DNA from: Tenodera sinensis
Taxonomy: Eukaryota; Arthropoda; Insecta; Mantodea; Mantidae
NCBI GenBank assembly: GCA_030765045.1
Contig: CM060970.1
Coordinates: forward strand, 56,367,076 to 56,431,075
DNA: 64,000 nt
Direction: 5' to 3'
The stretch's first letter is position 1, and each line of letters opens with the position of its first letter. Positions 12,640-23,674 of this stretch are shown one piece after another. Both the position numbers and the translations under genes were made by a program. The notes below the pieces were generated by a model. That model did no database searches, had not been told where the DNA came from, and saw only the letters and a list, made by a program, of their open reading frames with translations.

Positions 12640-12795
12640 ATATCTAAGTCTGCTGTGCTAGGGGTCTCTGGTTTGAATCTCGGCTAGGGGTGGGTATTTT
12701 TCTCTAGCCAAGATTATTCCTTGCCTTCTCCAGAGTCTGGAAGCAATGAAAGAGAGAAGGAGAAAGAGAGAGAGAGAGAGTGTGTGTGTGAATTT
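12640..12795 (+). repeat. SINE-like fragment plus GA/GT simple repeat
   Basis: TGGTTTGAATCTCGGCTAGG at 12669 resembles a box B, followed by a short body. A GA run then changes to GT by 12790. Box A is not clear, so this may be a truncated SINE. Confidence 0.35.
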
Positions 12796-13645
12796 AATGT
12801 ATAAAAATCCTGAAGACCCAAAACTCACTGTTAAACAAGTAATATCATGACCGATAAGCAATGTGTTCCACAGGAAAAGCGATGATATGATCTTAGAAGT
12901 TAAAAAATTTGAAGAAAATGTATTGAACAAGATGAGCGTTTGGTACTACCGTTCCATTCAATAGATTTTTTCACAAGGCAAATGTGGCATTGAACTGTCT
13001 GACACACCTAGTGACAGTGATCTGGAACATCAGACGCACATAGTGGCAGTAACTAGTACTATACAAGAGTACGTTTTGTTTACATCTGACACTTCAAAAA
13101 TAGATTTCACTTGGATAGCCCAACATGAATTTAATGTTGACACATGTGGAGCAGTAAAACAGCTCCTGTGATCCCTTGTTTCATTTCTCAAAATGCCATT
13201 TTGGTTCTGCCTTTCTACTTTAAAATTTTGCGCACATTTTTTTCTGCAATCAGGATAACAAGGGGTATAATTTGATTTAATGAGCTACGAACTTTTCTTT
13301 CAAAGCGTCTTGTAGCTCCCAAGTCGTATAACATTCACAAAAAGGTCAAGATGCACGTTTTGCTTCACAGAAATCTCAAACATACGATTTTTATTAAAAA
13401 TAACTGCAAATACCTTTAAAAAAAAATAATGGACATGTATTAAGGAGCTGTTTGAGGTGCCATAATTTCTTGGAAAATTTCCTGTTAAATCCATAAAAAA
13501 TACAAAGATTAATATTTACCAAACTTTTCACTTTTAATTACACTGTTCACATACTATGCCACCAAAGCCTTTTTCTAAAGCTTCTTTTTTGCTATAATTT
13601 TTGGGACTACAATATTTCCTCTATCTCCAGGAAGTGGTAGCAAAA
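12796..13645. other. Non-coding stretch, nothing recognised
   Basis: AT-rich with short random frames only. Confidence 0.4.
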
Positions 13646-13863
13646 AGTATCATCATCATCATCTTCTTCTTCTTCTTCTTGTTCTTCTTCTTCTTGTTCT
13701 TCTTCTTGAGGGAGTGTTTATTATCATTATTATCATTATTATCATTATTATCATTATTATCATTATTATCATTATTATCATTATTATCATTATTATCATT
13801 ATTATCATTATTATCATTATTATCATTATTATCATTATTATCATTATTATCATTATTATCATT

Positions 13864-13947
<84 letters not shown>
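13646..13947. repeat. Compound microsatellite: (TCT)n, (TTATTATCA)n, (TTA)n
   Basis: A TCATCA/TTCTTC tract (13649-13709) is followed by a 9-base TTATTATCA array to about 13870, then pure TTA to 13946. Frames across it would give homopolymers of Ile, Leu or Met and are not genes. On the minus strand the TAA repeat directly follows the end of the LINE remnant at 13995-14330, which suggests it grew from the LINE tail. Confidence 0.95.
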
Positions 13948-13951
<4 letters not shown>

Positions 13952-13994
13952 AATCAACCTTCAAGGCTTATTTTGGTCTCACGAATACAATTAA

Positions 13995-14330
13995 GGATTT
14001 GCTATGTTCATATTTTCTTCGGTCTGCCAATGCCTCTCTTGCCTATAGGTTTTAAATTTGGTAGCAATTATTTTGCAACGCTGTAATGTTCCATTGTATC
14101 CACATGTTTGAGTTATTTATATATTAGCATATCTTCTTAATTGGCTCTATAGTACAGAAATCCTTTCTGATTTAGTCATTTTGTATTGTTCTTTCTTTCT
14201 AACAAAATATAGTCTGCGAATACTCCTTAGATATTTCATTTCTAGGCTTCTATTTTGATTTCTTAGTTTTTACCCACTGTCCAACGTTCTCAATCATACA
14301 ACATGAGCACTATCATTCTTCATAAAGATT
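13995..14330 (-). pseudogene. LINE ORF2 C-terminal remnant
   Basis: Minus-strand translation in mixed frames gives VLMLYDxERWTVGK, then EMKYLRSIRR, and near the end KPIGKRGIGRPKK. These correspond in order to the post-reverse-transcriptase region of insect non-LTR retrotransposons (forms such as LLYGSETW, EMRFLRSV and GRR-VGRP-KRW). Several stops and shifts are present. After the last block comes a short 3' end and then TAA repeats toward 13947. Only the C-terminal hundred or so residues survive. The clade cannot be fixed from this alone. Confidence 0.7.
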
Positions 14331-14489
14331 TAGTTTTTTTTTCTTTCTTAGTAGTTTCGAGTATTTGTTGTTGTAGTTGTATAATTGAATATGCAGATTT
14401 TATTTTTTACCTCTTCAATTTTAACATAGGGAACATTATAGGCTAGGAGTTGAATTACTTTGTACTTCACTTACCTAGTGTATGAATAT

Positions 14490-15242
14490 GGTATTGTAGA
14501 TATTCCACTCAAAAGTTTAATATGAAATTTCACTGTAAATATTTGTTTTGAGGCTCCCTGGATCTAGAGAGAGAGAGAGAGAGTGTGTGTGTGTGCGTGC
14601 GTGTGTAAGAAAGAGAGAGAGAACAGCATAATTAAGAATTGAAACATCCAATAAATACCAAATTTGACTTTTAAGTTCAGTATCTTCCAAAAAATCCACA
14701 CAAGATTTTATAGAAAATCCCCAATTGCAAGCTATCCTTTACATACAACAATTTTTGAATATTTTGATTTTCTCAAAAACGGCTCTAACGGTTTTGATTA
14801 AAATACCACACGTTTAAGATATTTTAATGAAAAATTAAATGTAATATTGAATTTTCTAGGAATAATCTTTAGTTCTCTTCGTAATGGTAGACTATACATA
14901 AACTGTAGATCTCATTGAAACACACAGTTTATAATAACTTTTTATGGAGGTAAGCATTTGTAAGATATTCCTTGTTACTAGTTTGAATTTTTAAATACTT
15001 ATACTCTTCTGAAATGGGAAGACGTTCAGTTTTTCTCCATATAATGGAAAAAGATAGGAATGTCAAAGCCAACTCGAAGCAACCTGCTTTTCAAATAATC
15101 TACTATTGCTTTATCCTTCTTATACCCAAACAAAATGGGAAAATGTAATAAAAGTTTATCTCGATTAACAAAAGGTAGAAGAGTACGCATTTGCACATGA
15201 GTTAAGTAGAGAAAGTCATGTGAATGCAACATATTGGATTTT
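14490..15242 (+). repeat. R1 dispersed repeat, copy B (degenerate)
   Basis: Begins at TATTGTAGATATTCCACTC and ends at AGAGAAAGTCATGTGAATGC. It is more diverged than copy A. A GA then GT/GC run at 14568-14620 sits in the variable slot. Most of the family landmarks are in order. Confidence 0.75.
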
Positions 15243-15359
15243 GTTAAGGTATTCAAGTATATGTCCATATTCCCACAAAGTAAAATTTGCTAAGAAGTTC
15301 TTGGTTACAGGTTTATTGTATTTATAGACAGAGGGGGAGAGAAAGAGGTTTAGTGGAAT

Positions 15360-15474
15360 ATGCTTGTGAAATGTCTCCTTAGGGACGAAGTGCGGAACAG
15401 ATTGATGTTGCGCGGGCGCGAACGTCAAGCTAGTCTGGCATTCACAATACGAGAATGACTCAGTGTCGGCGGGG
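15360..15474 (+). promoter_or_regulatory. CpG-rich leader or promoter region of the 15475 exon
   Basis: From about 15360 to 15620 the sequence is much richer in CpG than its surroundings (for example GCGCGGGCGCGAACG at 15410). No TATA box is evident. An upstream ATG at 15455 is out of frame with the likely start and could open a short leader frame. CpG-dense first exons are common in conserved genes of insects that retain little germline methylation there. That reading is inference. Confidence 0.35.
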
Positions 15475-15892
15475 ATGGCGTCGGCGTCGGACGCTACCCT
15501 GTCGTCGCGGCGCTGGGACCCCGACGCGTGGAGTTGTCCCGATCGCGCACGTTGCGTACGATGTGACAGCACCATTGCGAGTCCTTCTACCCCGGGCTCT
15601 GTGGTTGTGAGCTTCAACCAGGCAGCTATAGAGAAACATCTTCAGGAGGACGTGCAAGAACAAGACGACGACGAGGACCGTTGGTTTCTGATGGGCTGCA
15701 ACCGTCCTTACCAGTACCAACCCCTCTTCCACGAGGACCTCGACGATCATAGTGAAGACACATCCAAACAAAAGAACGAGAAAATTAAGGACATTCAGAG
15801 TGAATCTAGTGACATCGTGAAAGAAGAAGTAGAAGAATATAAGGACTCTGAAGACGAGGCCTTACTGCTGGATCTCGAGGAGGATGACAGGT
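15475..15892 (+). CDS. Putative first coding exon, acidic protein of unknown function
   Basis: An open frame of about 139 codons from the ATG at 15475 runs through GAGGATGACAG to a GTAAAC splice donor at 15891. The frame is also open upstream to 15406, so an upstream 3' splice site is possible, but the first in-frame ATG is at 15475. The N-terminal part is Ser/Ala-rich with a CVRC pair. The middle carries EDRWFLMGCNRPYQYQPLF. The C-terminal 60 residues are strongly acidic with many Glu, Asp and Lys, and are probably disordered. No signal peptide or membrane segment is visible. I do not recognise the protein. Codon and base use are unlike the AT-rich neighbours, which supports real coding. The rest of the gene would lie downstream, but no further exon is identified in this window. 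Confidence 0.55.
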
Positions 15893-16031
15893 AAACAGAA
15901 GGATTCCTTTATGTCCTTTTGGTTTCACTAAAATATTCTTGAAGTATTCACACTATTAACGAAGCAATTTAAATATTTACCAATCTTATGACATAATTAA
16001 TTTCTCTACCATATTTCTAATAGGCAGACAA

Positions 16032-16095
16032 GGCATTCCACCCGAGAATTCGATGTCGAGATTTCACCAAAACGTTTTAAGGCCCCTTAAATAAA
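16032..16095 (+). repeat. R1 5' fragment (plus) abutting an inverted copy
   Basis: ATTCGATGTCGAGATTTCAC and flanking bases match the R1 start. The fragment ends inside AATAAAAAA, exactly where a reverse-oriented copy begins with its 3' end. Confidence 0.75.
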
Positions 16096-16096
16096 A

Positions 16097-16868
16097 AATC
16101 TGATGTGTTGCATTCATATGACTTTCTCTAACTGCTGATTTTCTTGTAAGTGCAAAGGAAATACACTGGACTAGATAGTCAAACGTTTTTATGACTGACA
16201 TTCAGTTCTCTTTGCATGACCAAGAGTTAAAAAAAAAAAGCGAATAACTACCTCCCATTTGAAAACACTCTGTAAGTATTGCAAAATTCAGACAATAACC
16301 GGGATATCTCCGAAACGGTTCACTTCACGAAAAAGATCATTTGACACAAATTGTGTGTTTTAAGAAGATCTACATTTCTTTTGTATAGTAACATTTAGTC
16401 TATCTCTTACGGTTTACCAGTTATACAAAAGTCGTCAAGATTAAACAGGACCACATGGGCTGTAGCCAGAAAATTCAAAATATACCTTTCATTCGTCATT
16501 AAAATGTCTTAAACATATGGCATTTTAATCGAATTCGTTGGAGCCATTATTAGAAAATCAAAATTTTCGAAACATTTTTCATGTAAAGGGTAGTTTAGGT
16601 TGAAGGAATTTTGTTAAAAATTCTTGTGTCGCATCCTTGAAAGATATTAAACTTAAATAGCAACTTTGACTTTTAACCGACTTTTCGTTTTTGGGGTATG
16701 CCGTTCATAGACAGACACATACATACGCACATAGACACGGAACTTTTTGCAAAAATGCATTTTTAGGATTCAAGGTGCCTCAAAACATATATTTCCAGGG
16801 AAATCTTGACATCGAAATTTGGATGGAATACCATAGGTACTTCCTCATACGTAGTAGAGAAAGTAAAA
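16097..16868 (-). repeat. R1 dispersed repeat, copy C (minus)
   Basis: Runs from AATCTGATGTGTTGCATTC to GTAGTAGAGAAAGTAAAAA, the reverse complement of a full R1. It lies head to tail against the fragment at 16032 and next to a plus copy at 16889. Confidence 0.85.
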
Positions 16869-16888
16869 ATAAGCATGTAAGTTCGTGA

Positions 16889-17425
16889 GCAAAACCTCAA
16901 AACGAAACTTTTTATTAATACCAACCTTGGCATTTAAGTTTAGAATCTTCCAAAGAGATGAAAGACAAGACGATTTGGGAGAAAATCGCCCTACCCTAAG
17001 CTATTCTTCGCATGGAAAATGTTTCGTAATTATTTTCTCAATCTTACGATTTTGATTAGAATACTATATGTTTAAAATATTTACATAACAAAGGAAATGT
17101 ATATCTTGAATTTCCTGGGAATACCTTGTAAAGACCTCTTAATTCGAAAGGAATGTTATATAACTGGTAAACTATTAAGAGAGATAGACAGAAAACGCAC
17201 AGCAAAGCATTTAGTTATCTTTAAAACTCACGATTAATTTCAAATACATTTTTGTAGCGTCAGTCATTTCGGAGATATCCTTATTATTGGTTTTAATTTT
17301 GCAACAATCATTTTTAGAGCATTGTCGCTCTTTAGTTGTTTTTCATGATATCATGGAAAAAAATATGACGTTTCAGGGCCAGAATATAGCGACACGGTTT
17401 TTAAACACTTGACTGTCAATTCGGC
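16889..17425 (+). repeat. R1 dispersed repeat, copy D (5'- and 3'-truncated)
   Basis: Starts within the AACTCAAAAACGAAA landmark region and follows R1 order to the GACTATC region. It is strongly diverged, for example TCTTCCAAAGAGATG in place of the usual TCAAGGATGCGAC. Confidence 0.65.
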
Positions 17426-17523
17426 TTCTTTTATTCCCCCTTTTTATTAATAATACTTTCTTTTCTAGCATGCCCCATTACAGTGGTAATATTAAATACA
17501 TTGCATACCGTATTTACATGATA

Positions 17524-18150
17524 TATACAGGCTAGAAAGAAAGTCATTACATTAATTTAAACCAGTGATAGATATCGCTATTTGGAACACATTTTGTATC
17601 TTACGCTTTTGTCTCTGATCATTTCCTAGGGAGATATTTTAGTTTTGTCGAAAACAAGCTGGCAACATGCAGATTGTGTAGGTGTCACTTTTAGCACATA
17701 AACAACCACCGCACGTGGTATCTCGTGAACGTAAACGAATACTATGCAGGTTCCTTCTATGTTTACTGTGCGAGTGTAGGCCAATCAGAATCGTTAGCTT
17801 CCAACACATTACACTACCCTGCAAGTGACCGAACTGTTTGCATCCAGAAACCGGTTCAATTCCCGGAACAACCTCAAGGCAAACTTGTCAAGTTAGTTCA
17901 CGTCTTAAAAAACAGATCAGAGTATTCCTTCAATTCTTTTAAGTGATTATTTCGAAAGTCTGTGTGATGTCCCATAATTACTACCGAAGCTATGTCAGAA
18001 GTTATTCTACACATCTTACAAGTAACAAACTATTATCTGCATGCATTCTTGTGCAATTACCAACCAATTTGGAACAAAAACAATTTATTTTTTCGAAATC
18101 GGCTGATCAGAGAACAAAATGCGATTAGACATTAGAATAGGTGTACCTAT
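17524..18150 (+). mobile_element. Element Y, copy 1 (non-autonomous DNA transposon)
   Basis: Inverted copy of 59351-59992. Shared blocks include AAGTCATTACATTAATTTAA near 17540, AACACATTTTGTATCTTACG near 17586, TTTTGTCGAAAACAAGCTGG near 17643, and GATGTCCCATAATTACTACC near 17967. The left end TATATACAGGCTAGAAAGAA matches the element end. The right inverted repeat is not clear, so that side is decayed or truncated. The frame at 17943-18128 corresponds to a similar frame in the other copy, but it looks like shared element sequence rather than a gene. The central GGTTCAATTCCCGG resembles a box B but has no tRNA context. Confidence 0.7.
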
Positions 18151-18246
18151 GACTTAGTATTGGAACATCCATCCTAACGCATACTAATTTATGAGTTTGC
18201 GAAAAATATCCAGCCTGTTATTGACGTGTGGTATTTGCTTATGTGT

Positions 18247-18470
18247 ATTATATCTATACAGACGGATCTTAAACAGTCTACGAGGAAGTAGTGGTGCTTT
18301 TGTGGTTTTCGAAGAAGACAAAGAGGACCACAATGAACTGATCTCACACTGCTTTGTTGCTCTCTCTTCTGAAAGCTGGTGTATAAATAATAGTATCAGT
18401 GCTCAGATACTAAGTGATTCTCAATCAGCTCTTAACTGCATAAACAACGGAAATAATTAAACATGACAGG
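18247..18470 (+). pseudogene. LINE ribonuclease H domain remnant
   Basis: YTDGS is encoded at 18255-18269 and is followed by a stop. After a shift, GSSGAFVVFEEDK follows, and LSDSQSAL lies at 18410-18433. The order YTDGS, GAFVV and SDSQSAL is typical of the RNase H domain in I, Jockey and R1-like non-LTR retrotransposons, where the first and last blocks carry catalytic Asp residues. About 70 residues are recovered, with one shift near the start. It ends shortly after NCINNGNN. No reverse transcriptase part adjoins it. Confidence 0.65.
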
Positions 18471-20739
18471 CATTAGAAACACTCGTGTTACAAACAATAA
18501 TCAATCACATATTGGATTCAAGGATTCTAACATCAAAGGTGATGAAAGACCTTATGATGTTGCTAAACGAGCTGTTAGCCCAAACGTAATTGAAATCTAC
18601 GACCAGTAGTGTTCTTCAAAAACAGGACCAAGTACAAAATGTGTAGATAACTGTTGGAATTTGCAATGGGCGGAAAGTAAAAACGAATCTCTGACAAAAT
18701 AAATGTTATTTCCATCTGTATCAACAGAAGAGACTCAATGCAACATGCGGTTTGCAACTATTATTTAACTCGGATAGTTTAAGGTCTTGTTAATTCTACA
18801 CGTACTTTGAGAGATTTAAAGTTCTCACCACAGCAGATGCAGTTGAATGGAAGTTAAGCAATTTGTTCGAATATATCCTTGTCAGTTGTCTAATTTATAA
18901 AAGAGCTAGGTTTAGCTTGAAGTTGCACCTTGTTGTTTAATAGATATGCACAAACCATTATACTTTATGTTTAGTAGGATATGCTATTCTGCATATTTAC
19001 CCGAGTTTATTGAACACATATTTTTGCTCTTTTAGACCACATCATACTCCAATATGAAGTGAGATTAATTTAGAATCATTGTAAACCTTAGTATTTATAT
19101 TTGTTTGTTTGCTTATTTCTGTCTCTTTCTTTTAGGGTTCATAACCGTTCAACTAATATTATAATAATATAACTTCAACAATTTGTTCACTTTATCAAGT
19201 GATTTTCATAAAAATTGAGTAGGGAAAACCAACGCAAAAAGAGTGTAGCTTCGTGAATTTAAAAAGCAGTATAGTTTTAACGACTTTTGTGCCGTCGCGT
19301 TAGTCAGAGGGCAAACGGTCATTTTTCGCTCGACCTAAATTTAGTTGGAGCGCATAAGTACGTGAAAACCTGCGGACACAAAGTGATAATCATAAAATAT
19401 ATTTCATGTGTATAATTGTGACCATAGTTTTACTTGGTTGGTGAATTAAAATACACGTACATTGGTCGGAAACATCTCAGTGAAAAGATTGAAGCTTTAT
19501 TAAAAGATATCCGAATTGGTCTCATCCTTTTAAAACAACTCATAAATACCCAGGGACAGAAATCTCATAGCTTTATCGGCGGTAAAGCACTGATTCAAAT
19601 GGACTTCGAGGCATTATTAGGTGGCGTGAAACACTGATACTTCAAACAGTATTAACAATGTTTGACCAACAAAATATTGCATAATCCAGCTTCAAAGTTC
19701 ACACCACCGTGAAGCAAAGTATATAATAAAATTGCTTCAACTATGTGAGGAAAAAGTATGAAATTGCAAGGCCAGCTGCAGCAACCGTTTTTAAAATCTG
19801 GCCTGATTCGGTTTCTACTATCCTCATGTACCTACAATACAAGATGCATAGCTTTATCTCGGTTAATGTGAAGTCGATAGAAAAATAAGCCTTCGTAAGA
19901 ATTGTTTGTAGAAGCTAAATAGAAACTGTTATGGGCAACGATAGACATGTGAACGTTATATAATATATTTTTAATGATACCATAGAAGTTTTCTTATGAA
20001 AACTGTTTGAAAGACAAAACTAATTCTTTCTAAACTTATATAATAATGTTTTGAAAAATAGTAAGGCGCTAAAGTTTGTAGAAATTGCTTTGTACGCATT
20101 GCGACGAAAAGCAGAATGCTTTAACAGGTAGGAATATGTTTGAAGGAAAGTTTTCTGTAGCACCAGAAAACCACACACAATGCCCGTGTTTGTCGCCTCT
20201 CAAGTTTCTTTCCATTTTCGGATAAATGTTTCTTTCAACAGAGGTAAGCGGCATCTTATTTGCGTCTTTCATGAATCAGATTTCCTTAGCCGCAAAACTT
20301 CCTATATCTTCAATAGTTTTCCCTGAAATCGCATTTGCCACTTCAGAAATGGAAGCAGAGTTTGAAGGTCTCTAAGAAACACGCCTTCAAATACCTAGTT
20401 CCGTTTAAGGCTGTCAATCATTAAAAAGCATTTACCGCTTCTTAAAATCAAGTTATTTTTGTAGCTTCTCAAGTGCACACCTACAATAAGGAAAGAAAGT
20501 GTAAATATTTATGTAACTAGTGTGTAATCTGACTGATTTTGAAACGAAATCACATTTAGCGCATGAGCGAAAGAAAACGCGCTAATTTTTACGAGTGTCA
20601 CAATGAAAATACACACATGTTACATACAACGCTTTATGCAATTTAAGCATTAAAATACGTAAAACAATTAATAAAATAGCTAAGTGAAAAATTATGTGTT
20701 TGAGAACACAGATGTATGACGTATTAGGTTGCTAAGCAG
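18471..20739. other. Non-coding stretch, nothing recognised
   Basis: AT-rich. The frames at 19434-19637 (plus) and 20069-20272 (minus) have no motif I can identify. Confidence 0.4.
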
Positions 20740-20990
20740 ATGTTTCATTTGTTTCAAAACTTAATGGAAGTAATTAATGATACAACTATTGCAACTATGG
20801 ATTATATTCCGCTTGACATTTTGGACGAAGCCAAGAGTGCAGAGAATTTATTAATTCCAGTAAAATCACAAAATCAAAAGACTTTTACGAAAAAGAATAT
20901 GAAAAGCGATGAACCAAGTCATTAAATTTAATGAGATGATTCTTGTTGTTGAACATTGTTCCACTTGCGAGAGTGACGATTTCATGTTTT
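20740..20990 (+). pseudogene. Possible tyrosine-recombinase (Crypton-like) N-terminal remnant
   Basis: The 61-codon frame contains IPLDILDEAKSAENLLIPVK. Read in the next frame, the sequence just downstream gives DFYEKEYEK. Together they resemble the N-terminus of Crypton-like tyrosine recombinases in arthropods, where a Leu-rich segment with SA-NLLP-KS is followed by YEK-Y--F. A one-base shift would join the two parts. There is no visible catalytic region downstream, so at best this is a short fragment. A domesticated exon is possible, since TTTTCTTACAG at about 20988-20998 could be a splice acceptor. The assignment is from memory of the family pattern. Confidence 0.35.
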
Positions 20991-21164
20991 CTTACAGGCA
21001 CATTAGGGAAACTTATGTTGTGGTGATGCCGTCATTGCTGTCTTATTGCTATAATAATCACGCCATTCATTTTCTGGCACTGATGCAGAAAGAGCGTAAT
21101 TTCGCGCGATTTATGCCACCATAATAAACCGTAGGATTGCATAACATATTTTTAGGAAAGGATC

Positions 21165-21425
21165 TGCGTGTATGTGTTTTTGTTTGTTTCTGCTAACAGC
21201 ATACTTCCAGAACGAACTGATAGATTAATATCAAACTTGTTATTTCTTCATTGGCGCGTCACGAAGATTTTCAAGAAAATAACTTTCCCCAGACTACCAA
21301 ACTACTTTACACGTTGAAGATATTTTCTGAAAAATAAAATATAGTTCTTGAATTTTTCGGAATAGCCTGTGAAATACCAACTGTTCATTATGAAGAATCA
21401 CATAGGTAGCCAAGTTCGTTAAGGT
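21165..21425 (+). repeat. R1 fragment, strongly diverged
   Basis: Shows GCGTCACGAAGATTTTCAAG, CAAACTACTTTACACG and TTGAATTTTTCGGAATAGCC in R1 order. Both ends are missing. Confidence 0.55.
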
Positions 21426-21794
21426 AGGAACTTGAGAACGGGAGGTATGGACTTCCAGATCACTCCAGGACTGTCTTCCTTGACAACAGTTTCTCCGCAG
21501 TCCTCATAACTAGAAAATACCGGGAAGGTACTCTTAACTTAGGCTTAGAACGCTTCTTTCCCAAATTTCCTTACCCAATTAAATTTCGTGTACCATTAGT
21601 ATCTATTGCCTATGGTACCGCATGTAGCAAACATTCTATTGCATGTTAATTTTCAAACGCCTTCAATCCACATTTACATACTGTTTTTATTTTTTAATTT
21701 AATGTACATCAACCTGGTAGCTCATATCACATGATCAATAAGTGAAATTACTGAAATGATGCTCAAATGAATAGAGGTTCTATTAAGCCTCAAA

Positions 21795-21935
21795 TTATTC
21801 GGCATTTGCCTTCTCAGGATAAAGGAAAATCCCAGAAAAAACCTTATCCTGATAACTCATCTTAACCGAGATTCGATCTCAGGAACTCTTGAACCTCAGG
21901 CAGACACGCTACCCCCACACCACAGAGGCGGGCTT
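21795..21935 (-). mobile_element. tRNA-derived SINE, family A (minus strand)
   Basis: Minus strand: CTCTGTGGTGTGGGGGTAGC (box A region), GAGATCGAATCTCGG (box B), then GAGTTATCAGGATAAGGTTT. The same order occurs at 37585-37775, which establishes the family. Confidence 0.75.
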
Positions 21936-21944
21936 GCTTACACT

Positions 21945-22177
21945 TGTAGGCAAAGCGATAGTCAGATTTTTAAAAAAGCGTGCCACTGTGTGATGGTTCT
22001 AAAATTTCATGCTCCTCTCATGACCTCGAGGAAGGGGTCAAAGCCGAATAACTTCACATTTCAGAAAAAGTATAACTATTTAAAAATTCCAGATAATAAC
22101 AAGAAGTATTTTGGAAATGGTTAACTCCACAGAAAAGACATGGACTGTGGACTTTAACGAGATCTACATTTTTAATT
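21945..22177 (-). repeat. R1 fragment (minus)
   Basis: Contains AAAGCGATAGTCAGATTTTT and AACGAGATCTACATTTTTAA in reversed R1 order, and ends against the start of a plus copy. Confidence 0.6.
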
Positions 22178-22968
22178 TCTCTACTACGTATACGTATACT
22201 ACGTTTATGTTTTGAGGCCCTCTGAATTAAAAAAAAACATTTTTAGAAAAAGGTACGCGGACGCGTGATTGAACAGCATAACTCAAAACTAAAAAGTTGG
22301 TTAAAAACAAAAGTTGGTATTTAAGTTTAATATGCTTCAAGGATGCGCAACCTAGATTTTGAAGAAAATTCCTCCACCCTGAACTACCCTTTGCGTGGAA
22401 AATGTTTAGAAAATTTTAATTTTCTTGAAAATGGCTCCAACGGTTTTGATTAAAATACCACATGTTTGAGATATTTTTATGGCAAATTAAATGTATATTT
22501 TGAATTTTCTGGATATAACCTATGTAGTCCTGTTTACTCTTGACGACTTTCACAGATCTGATAAAAGATAGAGAAAATGTTACAATACAAAAATGTACAT
22601 CCTGCTAAAACACACAATTTATGTCCGAATACTTTTCTTTCGTAGAGCGAATCATTTTGGAGATATTCGTTGTTATTTGTATTAGTTTTACAATACTTAT
22701 AGTACTTTCCAAAGTGGAAGATCATTATTCATTTTTTATGTCTTAGCCGTGCAAAGAAAACGCAATTTCAAAGCTTTAAACGATTTGACTATCGCTCAAA
22801 GCTCACTGTATTTCCAAGTTCCCCTTGCACCTACAAGAAAATGAGCAATAAGATTATTTCTGCAAATATTTACCTCAACTAACACGAAGAAGATAAAGGA
22901 ATAAGAGTTTGTAACGATAGTTGGTATAAGGGTGAAAGTCATGTGAATGCAATCCATTAGAGTTTTTG
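22178..22968 (+). repeat. R1 dispersed repeat, copy G
   Basis: Runs from TTTCTCTACTACGTA to GAAAGTCATGTGAATGC. The 5' end lacks the first landmark (AAAATTCGATGTCG) and goes directly to GTTTTGAGGCCC. Confidence 0.8.
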
Positions 22969-22974
22969 TGTAGT

Positions 22975-23445
22975 AAGACCTTTTTTTGGCCCCTTACGGT
23001 TTAACAAATACGCAAAAGACCATTTAAAATAAAGTGGACTTCAGAACCTATTCGCGTAATATTCAATATATTTTTATTTTATTTATTGATGATTAAGATT
23101 CTCCACGAACTATACAGAAGAAAGAACAAGACCGGTATTTACAACTGTATATTTCATTTATTTATGAAACCATATGGCATTTTGATAAAAAAAAGTTTAG
23201 AGCCGTTTTTGATAAATTAAACATTTAGCAACATTTTTCACGCAAAGAGTAGTTCGTGTTGGGGGGATTTTTTTAAATATAATACTTGCTCTAGTTACTG
23301 TAAATAATGATAGAGGAATTGAAAATAGACAAAAACATACTGCACAAAAATGTAAAAATCATTAAACCACAGAATTTGTGGCACTAGCCATTTCCGAGAT
23401 ATTCAATACTTGGTTTTAATTTTGTTTTACTAAAATCGTAATTCT
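22975..23445. repeat. Two R1 fragments, minus then plus
   Basis: 22975-23285 is a minus fragment (CCCTTACGGTTTAACAAATA to GGGGGGATTTTT). 23325-23445 is a plus fragment (CCATTTCCGAGATATTC). Together with copy G they make an interleaved inverted cluster. Confidence 0.55.
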
Positions 23446-23583
23446 GTATCCTGGTTTCGTTCCTTCATGAATGTTGCACATTTATCCCTGAGGACTTAAC
23501 CGCAGCTTTCGGCATACATCTTGGTAACGCTGGACTGAATGCATTGGGCAAGTTGGACACAAAGTTAGGAGTAGGCAGACTGA

Positions 23584-23601
23584 GGGGGGGGGGGGGGGGG
23601 G
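23584..23601. repeat. Poly(G) run
   Basis: Eighteen consecutive G. It could form a G-quadruplex. Confidence 0.9.
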
Positions 23602-23674
23602 AGTGACTACTGTGAGAAAAGAGAGACTCGAAGAATGACAAAGACGACTACGAAGTGCCCTAACAAGGATAGGG

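Noticed and set aside
13601..14086. 161-codon plus frame with long Leu runs and a 113-codon Ile frame
   Set aside because: Translation of the TTA/TTATTATCA microsatellite; no start context or protein-like composition.
15216..15771. Minus-strand frames of 133 and 103 codons
   Set aside because: Antisense shadows of the CpG-rich exon on the plus strand.
17860..17880. Box B-like GGTTCAATTCCCGG as a tRNA or SINE
   Set aside because: Lies inside element Y; the corresponding site in the second copy has changed and no box A is near.
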